From: Scylla paramamosain
Lineage: Eukaryota; Arthropoda; Malacostraca; Decapoda; Portunidae
Direction of reading: 5' to 3'
NCBI RefSeq assembly: GCF_035594125.1
Contig: NC_087191.1
Span: 5,397,967-5,461,966 of the forward strand
Length of the DNA stretch: 64,000 bases
Shown here: positions 1 through 11,115 of the stretch, in pieces
How positions within the stretch are numbered: the stretch's first letter is position 1
How the letters are laid out: each line of letters begins with the position of its first letter
The notes under the pieces: generated by a model
What the model saw: the letters and a program-made list of their open reading frames with translations, nothing else
Databases searched by the model: none
What the model was told of the DNA's origin: nothing
Translations under genes and position numbers: made by a program

Positions 1-1690
1 CTACTTCAACCAGATGGCACCACTGCTATCACATCTATTTCTAAAGCTGAACTCTTTGCTCAAACCTTTGCTAAAAACTCTACCTTGGACGATTCTGGGC
101 TTGTTCCTCCCTCTCCTCCACCCTCTGACTACTTCATGCCTCGTATTAAAATTCTTCGTAATGATGTTTTCCATGCCCTCGCTGGCCTAAACCCTCAGAA
201 GGCTTATGGACCTGATGGGGTCCCTCCTATTGTTCTCCGAAACTGTGCCTCCGTGCTTGCACCTTGCCTAGTCAAACTCTTTCAGCTGTCTGTCAACATC
301 TACCTTTCCTTCTTGCTGGAAGTTTGCCTACATTAAACCTGTTCCTAAAAAGGGTGACCGCTCTAATCCCTCAAACTACCGTCCTATTGCTTTAATTTCC
401 TGCTTATCTAAAGTTTTTGAATCTATCCTCAACAGGAAGATTCTTAAACATCTATCACTTCACAACCTTCTATCTGATCGCCAGTATGGGTTCCGTCAAG
501 GCCGCTCTACTGGTGATCTTCTGGCTTTCCTTACTGAGTCTTGGTCATCCTCTTTTAGAGACTTTGGTGAAACTTTTGCTGTTGCCTTGGACATATCAAA
601 AGCCTTTGATAGAGTCTGGCACAAAGCTTTGATTTCCAAACTACCCTCCTACGGTTTCTATCCTTCTCTCTGTAACTTCATCTCAAGTTTCCTTTCTGAC
701 CGTTCTATTGCTGCTGTGGTAGACGGTCACTGTTCTTCTCCTAAATCTATTAACAGTGGTGTTCCTCAGGGTTCTGTCCTGTCACCCACTCTCTTCTTAT
801 TATTCATTAATGATCTTCTAAACCAAACTTCTTGTCCTATCCACTCCTATGCTGATGATACCACCCTGCACTTTTCCACGTCTTTTCATAGACGTCCAAC
901 CCTTCAGGAGGTAAACATATCACGCAGGGAAGCCACAGAACGCCTGACTTCTGATCTTTCTAAAATTTCTGATTGGGGCAGAGCAAACTTGGTATTGTTC
1001 AATGCCTCAAAAACTCAATTCCTCCATCTATCAACTCGACACAATCTTCCAGACAACTATCCCCTCTTCTTCAATGACACTCAACTATCCCCCTCTTCTA
1101 CACTGAACATCCTTGGTCTGTCCTTTACTTATAATCTGAACTGGAAACTTCACATCTCATCTCTAGCTAAAACAGCTTCTATGAAGTTAGGTGTTCTGAG
1201 ACGTCTCCGCCAGTTTTTCTCACCCCCCCAGCTGCTAACTCTGTACAAGGGCCTTATCCGTCCATGTATGGAGTATGCTTCACATGTCTGGGGGGGTTCC
1301 ACTCATACTGCTGTTCTAGACAGGGTGGAATCAAAAGCTTTTCGTCTCATCAACTCCTCTCCTCTAACTGACTGTCTTCAGCCTCTCTCTCACCGCCGCA
1401 ATGTTGCATCTCTAGCTGTCTTCTACCGCTATTTTCATGCTAACTGCTCTTCTGATCTTGCTAACTGCATGCCTCCCCTCCTTCCGCGGCCTCGCTGCAC
1501 AAGACTTTCATCTTTCTCTCACTCCTATTCTGTCCACCTCTCTAACGCAAGAGTTAACCAGTATTCTCAATCATTCATCCCTTTCTCTGGTAAACTCTGG
1601 AATTCTTTGCCTGCTTCTGTATTTCCACCTTCCTATGACTTGAATTCCTTCAAGAGGGAGGTTTCAAGACACTTATCCACCAATTTTTGA
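1..1690 (+). pseudogene. LINE-A ORF, RT half, one frameshift
   Basis: The reading frame is open from base 1 ([10 protein letters not shown]...) through GPDGVPP, then loses two bases near 286-289 (cagctgtctg for cagctctgtctg) and continues in another frame to a stop at 1688-1690. Motifs after the break, in order: [30 protein letters not shown], the first catalytic aspartate in [34 protein letters not shown], catalytic SYADDTT (tat gct gat gat at 848-859), [11 protein letters not shown] and a C-terminal [20 protein letters not shown] segment. All RT catalytic residues are present; one indel separates this copy from an open frame. Function would be target-primed reverse transcription of its own RNA. 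Confidence 0.85.
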
Positions 1691-1805
1691 CCACTGCTTT
1701 GACCCTTTTAGGGACTGGCATTTCAGTGGGCATTTTTTTTTTATTAGATTTTTGTTGCCCTTGGCCAGTATCCTTCCTACATAAAAAAAAAAAAAAAAAA
1801 AAAAA
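1..1805 (+). mobile_element. LINE-A copy 1 (3' part, poly(A) tail)
   Basis: The 3' part of a LINE-A element entering from the window edge. It carries the linker before RT, the whole RT and the C-terminal domain, a short 3' UTR ending in the family's cttggccagt.tccttcctacat, and a poly(A) tail at 1783-1805. It is nearly identical over its whole length to the copy on the other strand at 22567-25337, which marks both as young. The 5' part, including EN, is outside the window or was never copied. Confidence 0.9.
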
Positions 1806-2002
<197 letters not shown>

Positions 2003-2060
2003 TTTATTATTTATTTATTTGTTATTTATTATTAGTTTTATTATTATTATTATTTGGATG

Positions 2061-2566
2061 GTGGAGGATTAAACCAAATCACATTTTTACAAGACCATCT
2101 TCAGGATAAATGTCGAAAAGGGGTTTCCTTTACATGATCGATTTTTGGGATTTTTTTGGGAAAGCTCCACATGGGCTTTAAGTTGCCCGTCTGAAGTGCT
2201 GTTTCTGTGTGGCATTGCCATGGATTCGCGCAAGCTGCAAGGTCGAGCACCTCTTGGCTCGGTGGTGAAATGGTAAAGAAATTGAGTGAAAGCAGTAGGA
2301 GATCAACAGTGTTTTGAACATTTATTTAATGAGTGGTTGGGGAAGTAGAGTGGAGTGACTTACAGTTTAACATGAATTCAGAACCATAGTATAGTGTGAG
2401 GAGGCGAACGGAACGAAGAGGATTGTTGGAGATTGTATGTTCTGTAGCAGATGTAAAAGTCAAGTGTACCTCTGTTGAACAGAGGGGTTATTCTCATTAC
2501 CGTGGCCTCATTCGAATCACAGTAGAATAGTTAAAGTGTGAGATAGAAAGTAAAGTGGTGGATTTC
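2061..2566. other. No gene recognised
   Basis: About 500 bp of ordinary-composition sequence without a convincing open frame, splice pair or known motif. It may belong to an LTR or older repeat, but I see no second copy in the window. Confidence 0.4.
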
Positions 2567-5057
2567 TTTTTTTTTTTTTTTTTAATGTCGGAGGGACACT
2601 GGCCGAGGGCAAAAAAATCCAATAAAAATTTAAAAAAGCAAACTGAGAGTTCCAGGAAAGGGTCCAAAGCGGTGGACAAAAATTAAAGGATAAGTGTCTT
2701 GAAACCTCCCTCTTCAAGGAATTCAAGTCATAGGAGGGTGGACATACAGAAGCAGGCAGGGGGATAAGGGGAGGCATGCAGTTAGCAAGATCAGAAGAGC
2801 AGTTAGCATGAAAATAGCAGTAGAAAATAGCTAGAGATGCAACATTGCGGCGATGAGAGAGAGGCTGAAGACAGTCAGTTAGAGGAGAGGAGTTGATGAG
2901 ACGAAAAGCTTTTGATTCCACCCTGTCTAGAAGAGCGGTATGAGTGGAACCCCCCCAGACATGTGAAGCATACTACATACATGTACGGATAAGGCCCTTC
3001 TACAGAGTTAGCAGCTGGGGGTGAGGTGGGGTGAGAAAAACTGGCGGAGACGTCTCAGAACACCTAACTTCATAGAAGCTGTTTTAGCTAGAAATGAAAT
3101 GTGAAGTTTCCAGTTCAGATTATAAGTAAAGGGCAGAGCGAGGATGATTATAAGTACGAGTAAAGGGCAGAGCGAGGATGTTCAGTATAGAAATGGGGGG
3201 GACAGTCGAATCTCGTTGAAGAAGAGGGGATAGTTGGCTGGAAGCTTGTGTCGAGTTGATAGATGGAGGAATTGAGATTTGAGGCATTGAACAATACCAA
3301 TTCTGCTATGCCCCAATCAGAAGTTTTGGAAAGATCAGAGGTCAGGCGTTCCGCATCTTTCTTGCATGAAATGTTTACTTCCTGAAGGGTTGCACGTCTA
3401 TGAAAAGACGTGGAAAAGTGCAGGGTGGTATTATCAGCTTAGGAGTGGATAGGACGAGAAGTTTTGGTTTAGAAGGTTATTGATGAATAATAAGAAGAGA
3501 GTATGTGACAGGACAGGACCCTGAGGAACAGCACTGTTAATTGATGTAGAAGAACAGTGACTGTCTATCACAGCGGCAAAAGAGAGGTCAGAAAGGAAAC
3601 TTGAGATGAAATTACAGAGAGAAGGATGGAAGCCATAGGATAGTAGTTTAGAAACCAAAGCTTTATGCCAAACTCTATCAAAAGGTTTTGATATATCCAA
3701 GGCAACAGCAAAAGTTTCACCAAAGTCTCTAAAAGAGGATGGCCAAGACGCAGTAAGGATAGCCAGAAGATCACCAATAGAGCTGCCGTGACGGAACCCA
3801 TACTGGCGATCAGATAGAAGGTTGTGAAGTGATAGATGTTTAAGAGTCTTTTTGTTGAGGATAGATTAAAAAAAACTTTAGATAGGTAAGAAATTAAGGT
3901 AATAAGACGGTAGTTTGTAGAATTAGAACGGTCACCCATTTTAGGAACAGGTTGAATGTAGGGAAACTTCCAGGAAGAAGGAAAAGCCGATGTTGACAGA
4001 CAGAGTTGAAAGAGTTTGACTAGGCAAGGTGCAAGCACGGAGGAACAGTTCTGGAGAACAATAGAAGGGACCCCAATGCGGTCCATAAGCCTTCCTAAGT
4101 GTTAGGGCAGCTAGAGCATGGAAAACATCATTGTGAAGAATTTTAATAGGTAGCATGAAGTAGTCAGGGGGGGTGGAGGAGAGGGTGGAACAAGCCCTGA
4201 ATCGTCCAAGGTAGAATTTCTTAGGAAAGGTTTAAGCGAAGAGTTCAGCTTTAGAGATAGATGTGATAAATAAAAAAATATAAAGAATAAATAAATAAAA
4301 TAAAATAATTAAATAAAAAGAAATAAAGGAGAGAAAGGAAAAGAAGTAAAGTTATTTTTAGATATTTTTGTGTAGATGCCAGAAGTCACAAGGGGAGTTA
4401 GATTTTGAAAGATTTTGGCACTTTCTATAAATGAAGGAGTTTTTGGCTAGTTGGAGAATGGAGGTGACCCACAAAAGGTGCTTAAGCACCTTTTGTGGGT
4501 CACCTCTCTATCTTGCATAGCACGAGAACAAGCTGTATTAAACCAAGGTTTGGAAGATTTAGGTCGAGGAAAAGAGTGAGGAATGTACGCCTTCATACCA
4601 GACAGTATCACCTCTGTTATGCGCTCGGCACACAAAGATGGTTCTCTGACACGGAAGCAGTAATCATTCCAAGGAAAATTAGCAAAATATTTCCTCAGAT
4701 CTCCCCAACTAGCAGAGGCAAAACGTCAGACTCACCTTCGTTTAGGGGGATCCTGAGGAGGGATTGGAGCAATAGGACAAGATACAGATATAAGATTGTG
4801 ATCGGAGGAGCCCAACGGAGAAGGAAGGGTGACAGCATATTCAGAAGGATTAGAGGTTAGGAAAAGCTCAAGAATGTTGGGCGTACCTCCAAGACGGTCA
4901 GGAATACGAATAGGGTGTTGCACAAGTTGTTCTAGGTCGTAGAGGTTAGCAAAGTTGAAGGCTAGTTCACCAGGATGGTCAGTGAAGGGAGAGGAAAGGC
5001 AAAGTTGGTGGTGAACATTGAAGTCTCCAAGAATGGAGATCTCTGCAAAAGGGAAGA
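2567..5057 (-). mobile_element. LINE-A copy 2, diverged and rearranged
   Basis: The 3' end is on the left (poly(T) 2567-2583, then atgtcggagggacactggcc). Going right there follow C-terminal domain, RT, linker and part of EN, ending inside EN at gggaaga near 5057. Reading frames are broken many times (open pieces 2517-2921, 3434-3700, 3568-4086, 4732-5100). An AT-rich run at about 4268-4345 replaces LINE-A sequence, and a perfect palindrome at 4461-4506 replaces about 80 bp of linker. A duplicated stretch (gtaaagggcagagcgaggatg) lies at about 3127-3181. It is more diverged than copies 1 and 7 and so older. Confidence 0.88.
4461..4506. repeat. Perfect 46-bp palindrome in LINE-A
   Basis: Two 23-bp arms (gaggtgacccacaaaaggtgctt and its exact reverse complement) meet at 4483|4484 inside a cttaag-like core (gtgctt|aagcac) with no spacer. 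In other LINE-A copies only the right arm exists here, preceded by about 80 bp (ending ggtgatggaaggcttaag) that are missing in this copy. Confidence 0.97.
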
Positions 5058-5277
5058 TATGCAAATGCATATATACACATACATAAATACATAAATACAT
5101 AAATACACAAATAAAATAAAAAAGTATTATCGTACAAGAAAAAAAAAAGATAGCAGACCTTGTTCTCCTACCATTTCTAACTAAAATACTTTAAAAAAAT
5201 AATAAAAAGTAAACAAAAATAAAGGAGGAGATACGAATTAAACAAAGGCAATTTAACATGGGATTAGTGACAACCCA

Positions 5278-5917
5278 CCCATAAGTAAAGGACAGACCGA
5301 GGATGTTAAGTGCAGACGAGGGGAAAAGTTGTTAGTCATTGAAAAAAGAGTGGATAGTTGTCTGGAAGTTTGTGTCGAGTTGATATGGAGGAATTGTGTT
5401 TTTCAGGCATCGATGAATACCAAGTTTGCTCTGCCCCAATCAGAAATTTTAAAGAAATTAGAAGTCACGCGTTCTATTGGTTCCCTGCGTGAACTGTTTA
5501 CTTCCTCAAGGGCTGGACGACCACGACGTGGAAACGTGCAGGATGGTATAACAGGCGTAAAAAGTGGGTGACACGACAGAACTCAGAGAAACACCACTGT
5601 TAATAGATTTAAGAGAATAGTGACCGTCTACCACAGCAGCAACAGAACAGTCAGAAGGGAAATTTGAGATGGAGTTACAGAGAGAAGGATAGAAGCCGTA
5701 GAAAGGTAGTTATGAAATCAAACCTTTGTGCCAGAGTCTGGCAAGTCTAAGGCAACAGCAAAATTTCACCAAAATCTCTAAAAGAAGATGACCAAGACTC
5801 AGTAAGGAAACCCAAAAGATTACTAGTAGAGAGGTCTTAATGGAATGCATACTGGCGATGAGATAGAAGGTTGTGAAGTAGTAGATGTTTAAGAATTTTC
5901 CTGTTGAGGATAGATAA
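5278..5917 (-). mobile_element. LINE-A fragment (RT core), degraded
   Basis: A minus-strand internal piece running from the GLSFTYN region to the NRKILKHL region of RT. It has many substitutions and indels, no open frame of note and no poly(A). The reverse of the segment around 5430-5560 still shows the motif order of the family. It ends at a Gypsy-1 element on the right. Confidence 0.8.
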
Positions 5918-5940
5918 CAACATCACAAATCATCGCCACA

Positions 5941-7330
5941 CTAGGAGAAACAACGCCGTCCATAACAGGATGGAGGGAGGTCCCAGACAAGAGGTCCCAG
6001 ACAAGAGGACAAGAGGCTTGGCAATCTGACCAACGCGGCCATACAAGACCACCAAAACCGCCTCAACTGCTCCCAAGTCAACCTGATCCCAAAATGACAA
6101 AACACCAGGCCTCTACGTGCTATCTCCACCTGTGCTTCCATAACTGCAGATAGCACGTCAAAACGGAGCAACAAACTTTTGTCCTCCTCTCTCCGCCAGC
6201 TAAACAAATTATTGTTATCACCCACTGCAAACTCTGACTGACCCCTTACTTCCTCGCTATTCACTTCTGCCTTGGCAAGTAGTGAGGTAGAACATACACG
6301 AGGGACAGAGCCTCGTGTACAATGACAGCTGTAGCAGCAGCTGCCAGCACGGGTGGCTCAGTGAGTGGGTAAACACCCACCGTGTGTGGTCCCGGCAGGG
6401 GAGTAGTCCTCCTCCGGCACACTCTGCAGGTTAGGAAACTTTTACATCCCCAGTAGAATCAGGAGTCTTCCTATCCTCGGCAGTGACCCCTAACATACCG
6501 GCGCCCTCACCGTCCACTCCAGGTGACAATTCTCCTTGAGTGCCATCTCCGAGAGGTTCCGTAGGGTAAGGAAAATCATCAAACAAACAATCTAACCCCA
6601 TCTCTCCAACCTCACCCTCGGCAACACTCTCACCAAAGTCACGTGTCCTCTGTGGTGGCTCTGCGCTGTTGCAATCCTAGCACAAGCCCTAGCACACTGA
6701 CTCAAACATGAGTCCAACACTGACTCTCTCAGACCCTAACTAGCAGCGAGACAGACTTATGGGCACTCTGCCTCCACTGCGTCATCAACATAAATTTGGC
6801 ACTCCTCTAGTGGTGGCTCTGCCTTATTGTAGTCGACCTCAGGAGTCTCAGAACCCGCAAGCACCCGATGCCGGGGTGCTCGCCTCATCTTAGGGCAAGT
6901 AACAGAACAAACAGACTCAGAAATCTCAGTAGCCTCCCCATCCGAGTCGGTGTCCGCTGGTGGGGGCTGTACACAAACTCTCCCACCTGTCAGGTCATTC
7001 CCTAAGAAAAATCGACCCCAGACACTAGCACGTCCTCTGCTAGTGCCACTCACGTCTCCGCGGTCACTAGCGGGAATGACAGCCTTATCTCCGCAGTAGC
7101 GAAGCTTTCCACGGCGCCAATTCCCCAGCACCATACAAATTTATAAGAGACAACCCTCCTCACAGTTACGGTGACGTAAATAAAGATGAGGGTGCAGTAC
7201 TCTCTGCCTTTATACCCTCACGACCAGATACATACCGAACCTCATCACACTCCTGGTCCCGGCCCTGAGACACAATCAAAGCCATTGGCTTCTGGGAAGT
7301 CTTGGAAGCACCTTTGAGCCTTTTCTTCCC
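5941..7330 (-). pseudogene. Gypsy-1 protease/linker region, broken
   Basis: The piece at 6757-7134 includes ...FFLGNDLTGGRVCV..., matching the end of retroviral-type aspartic proteases in animal Gypsy elements (D-F-L-L-G-N-D-x-A-G-G). The active-site region between gag and this motif is missing, so the protease cannot work. A long acidic linker (6240-6750) aligns with 37190-37900 of the other copy. Several stops and frameshifts are present. Confidence 0.65.
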
Positions 7331-8145
7331 TCAACGGAACTGCAGCCTATATGCCTCAGGCCGTAGATCGTAGGCTCTCAGGATGTCAACCTTGAACTCC
7401 TCATAATCTTTCAAGTCCTCCACCGACATCCTGTCATAGGCTTCAAGAGCCTTGCCCTTCAGCACATTGGCAACCAGGCCAACCCATCTCTCCTGAGGCC
7501 AATCAAATTCGCCTGCCTTTTTTTGTTAAACCTTCTGAACCATTCTCTCACTTTTTTCTCATCAACTCGGGTATCAACTTCAAACTTCTCACCATCTGGC
7601 TTTCTACTCTATCCTCCCTCACTCCTTCTCTCCCCAACCCATGAGGTAAATCAACTTCTATCCGCGCTTTCTCCAACTCAAACATCCGGTTCTTTTCAGC
7701 CTCTTTCCTCTCATACATCTTCGCCTTTTTCTCTGCTTCTAGTAACGTCATTTCCTTCTCCTTCTCGGATTCAAGGAACCTCATCTCATTCTCCTTTTCA
7801 GCTTCAAGTCTTCTGAGTTTTTAGCCTCCTCAGTCTTTAATCTCTTCTCCTCGGCTCCCAATTCAATCCTTCTTAACTCTCTCTCCTTCTCAGCCTCCAA
7901 TCTTTTAGCTTCTCTAGCCTCCTCCAGGTCCATTCTTCTCATTTCCAGTTTAAATCTCATTTCCGTAGACATGCCTTCTGTCTGGGAAAATCCCCCAACA
8001 CTGTGGCAGGGCTAACACGTGCATGGATGCTTTTTTTGGGACTATGTGTCCTCACACCAAATTGTGTCAGATCGACGCTGATACTCCCAACAGATGTAGG
8101 GGACTCCGGTAGCGAGTCACATCGGCTACTAGTCTTGCCTTCCGT
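7331..8145 (-). pseudogene. Gypsy-1 gag, broken
   Basis: The related copy at 42307 starts with an ATG (MEGKP); here the same codon is ACG (cgt at 8143-8145). A long charged coiled-coil rich in E, K and R follows (MRRMDLEEAREAKRLEAEKE region, 7548-7972), with frame breaks. Then comes a capsid-like domain (FDWPQERWVGLVANVLKGKA...DILRAYDLRPEAYRLQFR) ending in TGA at 7331-7333. This coiled coil plus W-P-x-x-x-W capsid with a final PE-x-YR-x-x-FR motif is typical of one animal Gypsy group. The product would be the structural particle protein; it is not functional here. Confidence 0.7.
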
Positions 8146-8230
8146 GCCGTAAGCTGAGTGCAGGTAGATAAAAGACAACGACACAAATAACAAACAACTG
8201 TCTCTCCCACGTGGCTATGAAGCTTCCAGC

Positions 8231-8249
8231 AATCCTGGCGAGGTAACCA
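8231..8249 (-). other. Candidate tRNA primer-binding site of Gypsy-1
   Basis: Five bases inside the LTR the minus strand reads tggttacctcgccaggatt. A TGG start, complementary to a tRNA CCA end, at this spacing is what Ty3/Gypsy elements use. I did not identify the tRNA. Confidence 0.4.
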
Positions 8250-8254
8250 ATTTC

Positions 8255-8735
8255 TGTTATGATCACAAATTCCACTTATGTGACTTAGCCTAATATTGGT
8301 TGGAAGGTCCTCTTTTGACTCTTGTACCCTATATAGAGATGGTCATAATACTAGATTACACTAATGAGGTTGCCAGCCTGTTTCTTCCTCCCACAGGCAA
8401 GAAAAATATTACAAAAACTGCGAAACCACTCCAACAGTTGGGAAGGAATCGATAAACACGTTCTATGGAAGAACAGATGCAACAAGTGACAAACACATAT
8501 AAAGGTTATAGTGTTCTACAAAATATCGCCCTCACGAACTAGAAGACAATATCCATCCACTTATGTATCTCCTCCTGTACAATATTATATCTATCTTCCC
8601 AGACAACAAGTTCTGACCCCTTTCCGGAACGACACAGCGGGGGGAAGAAATATGATTTACTGCAAAGCAGTGTACAATGATCCTTTATGTCTGAAGACTC
8701 TGAGAAAGCTCCCCAAATCGTAGCAGCTCTTAACA
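8255..8735 (-). repeat. Gypsy-1 5' LTR
   Basis: A 481-bp segment with TGTTA/TAACA ends (8255 and 8735). Read on the minus strand it has a TATA-like ctatataggg at about 8328-8337, roughly 400 bp in, fitting a U3 promoter. The stretch agcctgtttcttcctccc...attagtgt matches the start of the + strand copy at 41818-42225, supporting the LTR call. No flanking duplication could be checked because the 3' LTR is missing. Confidence 0.55.
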
Positions 8736-9448
8736 AAACACTCTATACACACACACAAAAAAAAAAAAAAGAAAATGCCCACAAAAACAACCAACAGGAG
8801 GGTAATTCACCTCAGTCACTATAACACCAAGTACTCGCCTCACAATGAGACGAGGAGTCACTTTGTTATAATATTATACAGAGTGCCTTGTAAGAAAAAG
8901 CACTCACAGGCAGGTTGATAGAGACACCTAACACTGCGCATATAATATGCAGGGGCATGCTGCATTAAGTTACTCAGGTACCCCTCAAAGCAACTGGTCC
9001 TTCTAGCTGTATCCCGCCCAATCTCCTCGGAAAACGCTATCTACCACGATATCGTTCAAACTACCGATTGTAACTGACGAGAGCGTGAGAACACGGCTTG
9101 GAGCTACATCACCAGGCCCCACGCCAGTGGGGATGGGGAGGAACGGGGAGACACTCCATCTCATCCGCTTGCCCCACACTTGCACTCATAGCAGGCTGCT
9201 AGCAGGTTTCATAAAACATTTTTCATTTCGAAAATTCTTGTGACTGGATAAAGGAGCCTGGAGGAATATTGATTATGCTATTGTCAAGAGCAACTCTTCT
9301 ACTATAAACTACGTGAGGCTTTACATGAGTGAACAAAAGGAAACTGCTGAAATTTAATAGGGAAGGAGACTGGGTGGAGGGTATTAAACTTTTAACATAA
9401 CTGCGAGAGCGGGACAAATGTTCAATGCACATCGGACATCCTCACTTC

Positions 9449-9449
<1 letters not shown>
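8736..9449. other. No gene recognised
   Basis: Starts with a (CA)n/poly(A) stretch at 8749-8772, then about 650 bp without known motifs or exon-like structure. Confidence 0.4.

Positions 9450-9541
<92 letters not shown>
9450..9541. repeat. (CT)n microsatellite
   Basis: About 46 perfect CT units. Confidence 0.98.
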
Positions 9542-9543
<2 letters not shown>

Positions 9544-9601
9544 TCGTCTCTCATCTCATCATTCTGTTAACTCTTACTTCTTACTCCCCTGGTAATTGTG
9601 C

Positions 9602-9788
9602 CTTCATCAGGTCCATGAGTCTAGGGTTAAGGTCAGCGAGGGTCATGAAAAAATCTCTGTGAAGGATTTTAATGGGTAGCATGAAGTAGTCAGAGAAAGA
9701 TTTAGGATGGATGAACAAACCCTGAATCATCCAATGTAGGGTCTTTTAGCAAAGGCTTGAGTGAAGAGTTCAGCTTTAGATATAGACG
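9602..9788 (-). mobile_element. LINE-A fragment (linker/RT start), old
   Basis: A minus-strand match to the LINE-A segment around GPDG...NDVFHAL...LDDSG...[11 protein letters not shown]. It is interrupted and diverged, and ends in an A-rich run at 9789. There is no 3' end, so it is a remnant rather than a normal 5'-truncated insertion. Confidence 0.7.
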
Positions 9789-10377
9789 AAAAAAAAAAAA
9801 AATGGCATTACGAGGAGATGAACTGTGAAAATAAGAAAAAAAATAAAAATGTTTATAAGATGTTTTACTTATACTCGCTATTTTCAGTAGTTCATCATTG
9901 AATGCTGAAATATATTATCTAATTTAGTAGGAAAAATTCTTGTGAGCACGTTAGTGTGATCAGAATTTATAATAAATTTTCACCCACCTGAGAAAAAAAA
10001 TAATAAAACTACGCTAGATACATACAGTTTAATTAGTGTTTAATGATGGCCGAATCTGCTTCTTCTTCTTCTTCAAGCACTGTGCAGACAAGTGGTGGCC
10101 ACTTGTACAAAATATAATAATGAAGCCGCCAGAAGTCGTGCGTCCTTGCCCAAGGCTGCCAAGACGACGACTGCTGATGCACAATGCGACACTGATAATG
10201 AACATGATGGCGATAAAAATTTCAAGTGTGGTCGGTCGTGACTGATTATGCACTGAAAGCCATACATAAGCAGGAAAGACTACATAGACAGTAGACACCA
10301 CAACTTGCAGAAGAATGACGGCAGAGAAGTTCCTAGGTCTTGAACTGACAGGAAGACAACCGAGATGTAGTATTGAC
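9789..10377. repeat. Unclassified dispersed repeat around LINE-A copy 3
   Basis: No gene seen. Two stretches of this flank recur downstream in the same orientation: cttgccc-aggctg-ca-gacgacgactgctgatgc at about 10144-10180 reappears diverged at about 11732-11768, and aagttcctaggtcttgaac near 10327 resembles a stretch near 11138. LINE-A copy 3 therefore lies between two related pieces of an unidentified repeat. Confidence 0.35.
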
Positions 10378-11115
10378 AACTATCCCCTCTTCTTCAATGA
10401 CACTCAACTGTCCCCCTCTTCTACAATGAACATCCTCGGTCTGTCCTTTACTTATAATCTGAACTGGAAACTTCACATCTCATCTGTAGCTAAAACAGCT
10501 TCTATGAAGTTGGGTGTTCTGAGACGTCTCCGCCAGTTTTTCTCACACCAGTTTTTCTCACAAGGGCCTTATCCGTCCATGTATGGAGTATGCTTCACAT
10601 GTCTGGGGGGGTTCCACTCATACTGCTCTTCTAGACAGGGTGGAATCGAAAGCTTTTCGTCTCATCAACTCCTCTCCTCTAACTGACTGTCTTCAGCCTC
10701 TCTCTCACCGCCGCAATGTTGCATATCTAGCTGTCTTCTGCCGCTATTTTCATGCTAACTGCTCTTCTGATCTTGCTAACTGCATGCCTCCCCTACTTCT
10801 GTGGCCTCGCTGCACAAGACTTTCTTCTATCTCTTACCCCTATTCTGTCCACCTCTCTACTGCAAGAGTTAACCAGTATTCTCAATCATTCATCCCTTTC
10901 TCTGGTAAACTCTGGAGCTCCCTGCCTGCTTCTGTATTTCCACCTTCCTATGACTTGAATTCCTTCAAGAGGGAGGTTTCAAGACACTTATTCATCAATT
11001 TTTGACCACTGCTTTGACCCTTTTATGGGACTGGCATTTCAGTGGGCATATTTCTTTTATTGGATTTTTGTTGCCCTTGGCCAGTGTCCTTCCTACATTA
11101 AAAAAAAAAAAAAAA
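10378..11115 (+). mobile_element. LINE-A copy 3 (5'-truncated 3' end)
   Basis: Begins at the [17 protein letters not shown] segment after the RT palm and runs to the 3' UTR and a poly(A) at 11101-11115. A short duplication/deletion (ttttctcacaccagtttttctcac) near 10540-10560 shifts the frame. From 10583 the C-terminal domain ([10 protein letters not shown]... to the stop) is open for 140 codons. A typical dead-on-arrival insertion; no clear target duplication. Confidence 0.88.

Larger units (their letters stand above)
5930..8735 (-). mobile_element. Gypsy-1 LTR retrotransposon, 5' LTR, gag and start of pol
   Basis: A minus-strand element with the order LTR (8255-8735), primer-binding site (8231-8249), gag (7331-8145) and protease/linker (5941-7330). 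RT, RNase H, integrase and the 3' LTR are absent. Two more copies of the family lie at 37142-38449 and 41818-43126, and their homology confirms the boundaries. The left end meets a LINE-A fragment. Confidence 0.75.

Noticed and set aside
2210..2290. Possible tRNA-like segment (gagcacctcttggctcggtgg)
   Set aside because: No cloverleaf, A box/B box pair or CCA-adjacent acceptor stem could be fitted.
7548..7972. Charged coiled-coil frames resembling a myosin- or caldesmon-like host protein
   Set aside because: A related coiled coil followed by the same capsid-like domain occurs at 42460-43080 behind a homologous LTR, so it is Gypsy-1 gag.
9450..9541. Regular repeats as a possible CRISPR array
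   Set aside because: All regular arrays here are 2-3 bp microsatellites; there is no repeat-spacer structure and the DNA is eukaryotic.
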